A stretch of DNA of 64,000 nucleotides, from the NCBI RefSeq assembly GCF_949628215.1, contig NC_134277.1, positions 104,301,463-104,365,462 of the forward strand, given 5' to 3'. Source of the stretch: Phalacrocorax aristotelis (lineage: Eukaryota; Chordata; Aves; Suliformes; Phalacrocoracidae). Below the pieces are notes generated by a model. That model was not told where the DNA came from and did not search any database. It saw only the letters and a program-made list of their open reading frames with translations. A program made the position numbers and the translations under genes. Of the stretch, positions 61,072 through 64,000 are shown piece by piece (position 1 is the stretch's first letter; every line of letters begins with the position of its first letter).

Positions 61072-63048
61072 CTGCCTCCCTCCCTGCGTCCGTCCCTCCC
61101 TTCGCGGGGCGAGGGCAGGTGCAGGCAGCGGCCGGCTCCCGGCGTGGGGTGCGGGTGCGCTTCCCAAGCGCTTTGGAAGGGGCAGCTCGGCATCCCGCAC
61201 GCTCCCAGGCGGGAGGAAACCCCCCCTCCGGGTTTGGGGTTGGTCTTGTTGTTTTGGGTTTTTTTATTTTATTTTATTTAGGCAAAAAGGTGTTGGTACA
61301 AAAGTCGTCTTTCAGAAATGCCACACGGCTTGTAGTGCCTCCTTTACGTCTGGCGGGGGCTGGCATTTAAGATGTAGTTATTCGAAATTTAAGAAAGGAT
61401 TTGGAAATATTCAATAAAATCCCCCCAACCCCAACAACAACAAAAAAAACCCAAACAGATTTAGTACTGTGTAGGAAACACTTCGAGAAGAGGAGCAGTG
61501 TGGGTTAGTGCTTTGAATTTAATTTTGTTTCTTAAGGCATTCGTAGTGCCGCTGGTTAGGTGAGAAGGGAGGAATCCTAATAGAAAATAAATAATCTGTT
61601 ACTACAGCAAGCAAAAGCTAACCATAGATTTACCCTAAATTCTGTATAATAAAGGAAGAGAAGCTATAGCCAGTGGTCCTGACAGCGTGTTTTTATTGGC
61701 AGTGAGATTCGGTTTCTTTACCCCAGCAGTCAGCTTGAAGTACAGCTGAGCTCGGGATTGCAGCTGAAGGAATGAATCCTGCCTGCTCCTTACGTGGCTG
61801 GGAAGAGCACAGAGGTGTGGAGCTGCAAGGAGCCGCCGAGCTCTGGGAGGTCCAGGCCCTTGCATCACCCCTGCCAGTAAACAGATGGACAGAGACTTCA
61901 GTTTGGAGAGCGTCAGGCATGACTTCAAAAGCCCAGGCAGGGATCAGATTTCAGGTGCAAGCTTGGAAAGTTGTCTCTATCACTGTGTGATAGCTCAGTT
62001 TCAGACCCCGCTTCCAGAGGAAGAGTGGCTGAGATTGCTGTGCTCATCTGGTTCCGTAGGTGAGTCCTCATCTGTTGCCATAGGTGAGACTTCAATAGCA
62101 TCGTTAAGGTTTGTAAGCCACAGTTTTCCCAGATGATGTTAGAAAGGGACTGTCCTTCTTGTGGAATGATTAGAAAACAAGCTCATCTTCATCAGCCCTG
62201 AAATAAGTCTTTATACATCTCCTGAGCACGGCATGAGTTTTGCAGTTCTACAAAGTGCAATTGATCTACAAAACAATCTGATAGCTTCAGTCTCACGCCT
62301 TTTGTTAAGCAAAATTCAACTTCCAAGAAAAACTCTTTTACTAGTCATCTGTCATATTTTTAGTAGGAGATAAGAAAATGAGCTCTTTTAAGCAAGCAGG
62401 GGAAAATTGCATGGTTGTATACCCTTTCAAGTGGTATTTCTGAAGGTTTATTCTTTGGAGTAAAACATACATCTGTGGAGACATGTACTGTACTGGGAAG
62501 GCTGGAGTAGCACTGGGCATTTTGCAGAGACCAACTTTAACTCTCTAAAAGACCATTCCTACTGCTGGTCTCATCTTCATTTACACTGAACACGCTAAAT
62601 CATAGCAATCAATTTCTGTTTTCTCTGGAGAAATCAATTAATTTTGATGCCATTCAAAACCTTGCTCAGTATTGCATTTACATAGAAGTACTTGGTCTCA
62701 GGCCTGATCCACGCAAAAGGGACAGTTGGTACAGTAAGTTATTTAAATTTATATAAAACCTTAGTGGGGCTTACCCTAATTTAAACTTTTACATAAATTT
62801 AAACCCAGCTCTTTTAACTTATCTTGATAAGTGTACTAATGATATTAAAAATTGTGTAGCCAATTTTAAACAGAAACAGATGAGCAAGTCCAAACCGTGC
62901 TTGTGTTTGCATTTTTGTGCAGTACAGCTGCTTTTGTATAAGGCTTTTGACTTAGTATCTCTTTCATATTTTAGTTTTAAAAATCTGGCACTTAGTGGCT
63001 TTCAAAGGGCAGTCATTAGGTAGATTTAAAACTGTCATACCGACAGAT

Positions 63049-63340
63049 CTCAAAATGCAGCCATTGAGACAGGGATGGCAGTGTGGAGGACCATTTCTGG
63101 AAGATTTCTTTGGGGAATTGATTCTTCTTTTTATCAGCACTCATCACGATGATATAAAATCTTGTATGGTAAAGTTTGCAGTTAGTTCAAAGGTTCCTGG
63201 GTTGGTAAATAATAAACGGACCATCTTTTCATTGCAGGGTAATCTGCATCACTTGGTTAAATGTTTTCAGACAACCAACATGTGCTTTGATACAGTAAAA
63301 TGCAAGCTAGTACACTGGGGAGCACACGAGTACCAGCTAT
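63049..63340 (+). mobile_element. Ancient CR1-type LINE reverse-transcriptase fossil
   Basis: A plus-strand frame shows spaced matches to the CR1 reverse transcriptase: MVKFAVSSKVPG where CR1 has KFADDTKLGG, then SLQGNLHHLVK for the LQxDLxxLxxW block, and VKCKLVHWG for KCKVxHLG. The catalytic DD has been lost. It is more divergent than the other CR1 copies in the window and is therefore older. Confidence 0.45.
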
Positions 63341-64000
63341 GCCAATAGGGTGGAAGACTGTCTTGTAAAACTGTATGACTTTGGAAAGGACGTCAGGGTC
63401 AAATAATTGCTTCAACACGAACTACCAGTGCAGCCGGTGCCTAAAAGGCTGGTATGATCTCTGAATGTCTCCAAAAAGGAGAGTTAGGGAAGGGCTGTTC
63501 ATTGTCTTTGCAGCACTGGACAACAGCATTCGTTTGGTTCTGAGGTCTGTGCTTCCAAGGTTGGTGGAGGGAAAAAAGGACAGAAGAAACAGGGAGGGAA
63601 TAAAACCACAAAAGTCATCCGGGGGATGAAAAAATAAGAATTATAGGGGGAGGGCTGGGGAGCTAAGCTTACATAGTGTATTATGCTTAAGGCAAAATAT
63701 GAAACACTGGAAGCTGGAATAATGGGGGAACGTGAAGGTGCAGTCAGTCTTTGATGACCTTCTAAGTTATAATGAACAGGAAACTGGGGAGATTTTTAAA
63801 GCCATTGAGTGACTCATGAAGTGCTACATTCTGTGAGTAGAGAGAGACACCTTGAAGATTCTTCAAACTCCTTGATTGCTTATTTGAAGAAGCACTTTTG
63901 AAATTCTTGCTTACATTGGTGACCAGCAGAGAGCATTACTTCTGGCGAGTAGATCTGTGTTTCATCACTGTGAGACCAGGAACTCCTTGGTCAAGTCCTG

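Larger units (their letters stand above)
59950..61230 (+). promoter_or_regulatory. DIPK1C: CpG island and promoter of DIPK1C
   Basis: A dense GC and CpG block surrounds the DIPK1C start codon. Multiple GC boxes (for example GGGGCGGGGGGCGG near 60,606) sit 60-120 bp upstream of the ATG, and I see no TATA box. Long overlapping frames on both strands, up to 364 codons, are a by-product of low stop frequency. Confidence 0.85.
60869..64000 (+). other. DIPK1C: DIPK1C intron 1 (partial)
   Basis: No sequence resembling the second DIPK1C exon, which should begin with the cysteine-rich CQDY-like region, is visible up to the window edge. The intron contains a (TCGG)8 microsatellite close to the donor and a LINE fossil near 63 kb; the rest shows nothing I can assign. 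Confidence 0.75.

Noticed and set aside
60262-61281. 339-codon frame across the DIPK1C exon in another frame, and a 263-codon antisense frame
   Set aside because: Both result from low stop frequency in GC-rich DNA; the DIPK1C frame is identified by homology.
1-64000. CRISPR array, operons, tRNA or rRNA genes
   Set aside because: The sequence is vertebrate. No regularly spaced direct repeats or tRNA/rRNA signatures were seen.

Overview
The window reads as avian nuclear DNA. The interspersed repeats are CR1 LINEs, one ending in the bird-typical TTCTATGATTCTATGA tail, plus a betaretrovirus-like (class II) endogenous retrovirus. Genes have short exons in a repeat-poor background, and the gene order CNDP1 - CNDP2 - DIPK1C is the vertebrate 18q22.3-type block. 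I cannot name the species.

Layout from left to right. Positions 1-2,332 hold the 5' coding exons of the carnosinase paralogue CNDP1 on the minus strand; its remaining exons lie left of the window. From 2,333 to about 22,800 I find no confirmed gene. That stretch has microsatellites, a CR1 copy with a reverse-transcriptase frame (16,751-17,966), and two exon-like segments near 6.6 and 7.1 kb that need transcript data. From 23,459 to about 37,820 lies a complete CNDP2 gene on the minus strand: 11 coding exons totalling 1,428 nt (475 residues plus stop), a non-coding first exon, a CpG-island promoter with a TATA-like box, and a CR1 copy in the last intron. Every splice phase closes, and the metal and catalytic residues I checked are present.

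From 39,377 to about 45,712 lies a decayed provirus on the minus strand, about 1.5 kb upstream of the CNDP2 promoter and in the same orientation. It keeps a tRNA-Lys-type primer binding site, gag with two zinc knuckles, a fused dUTPase-protease, pol and the transmembrane end of env. The surface part of env is missing, and the repeat shared by its two ends is only about 70-77 bp. To its right lie an LTR-like block, a GC-rich patch and a third CR1 copy (about 47,645-48,172).

From 48,173 to about 59,900 I find no gene, only simple repeats and one striking perfect hairpin (56,343-56,417). A second CpG island (about 59,950-61,230) carries exon 1 of DIPK1C (FAM69C) on the plus strand at 60,686-60,868; the rest of the window is its first intron.

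CNDP1 and CNDP2 are tandem M20-family metallodipeptidases that hydrolyse carnosine-like and other dipeptides. DIPK1C is a membrane-anchored kinase-like protein transcribed divergently from CNDP2. I see no new multi-gene system. The best leads are the very short proviral terminal repeat, the 7.1 kb plus-strand terminal-exon-like segment, the uncertain CNDP1 N-terminus and the 56.3 kb hairpin.
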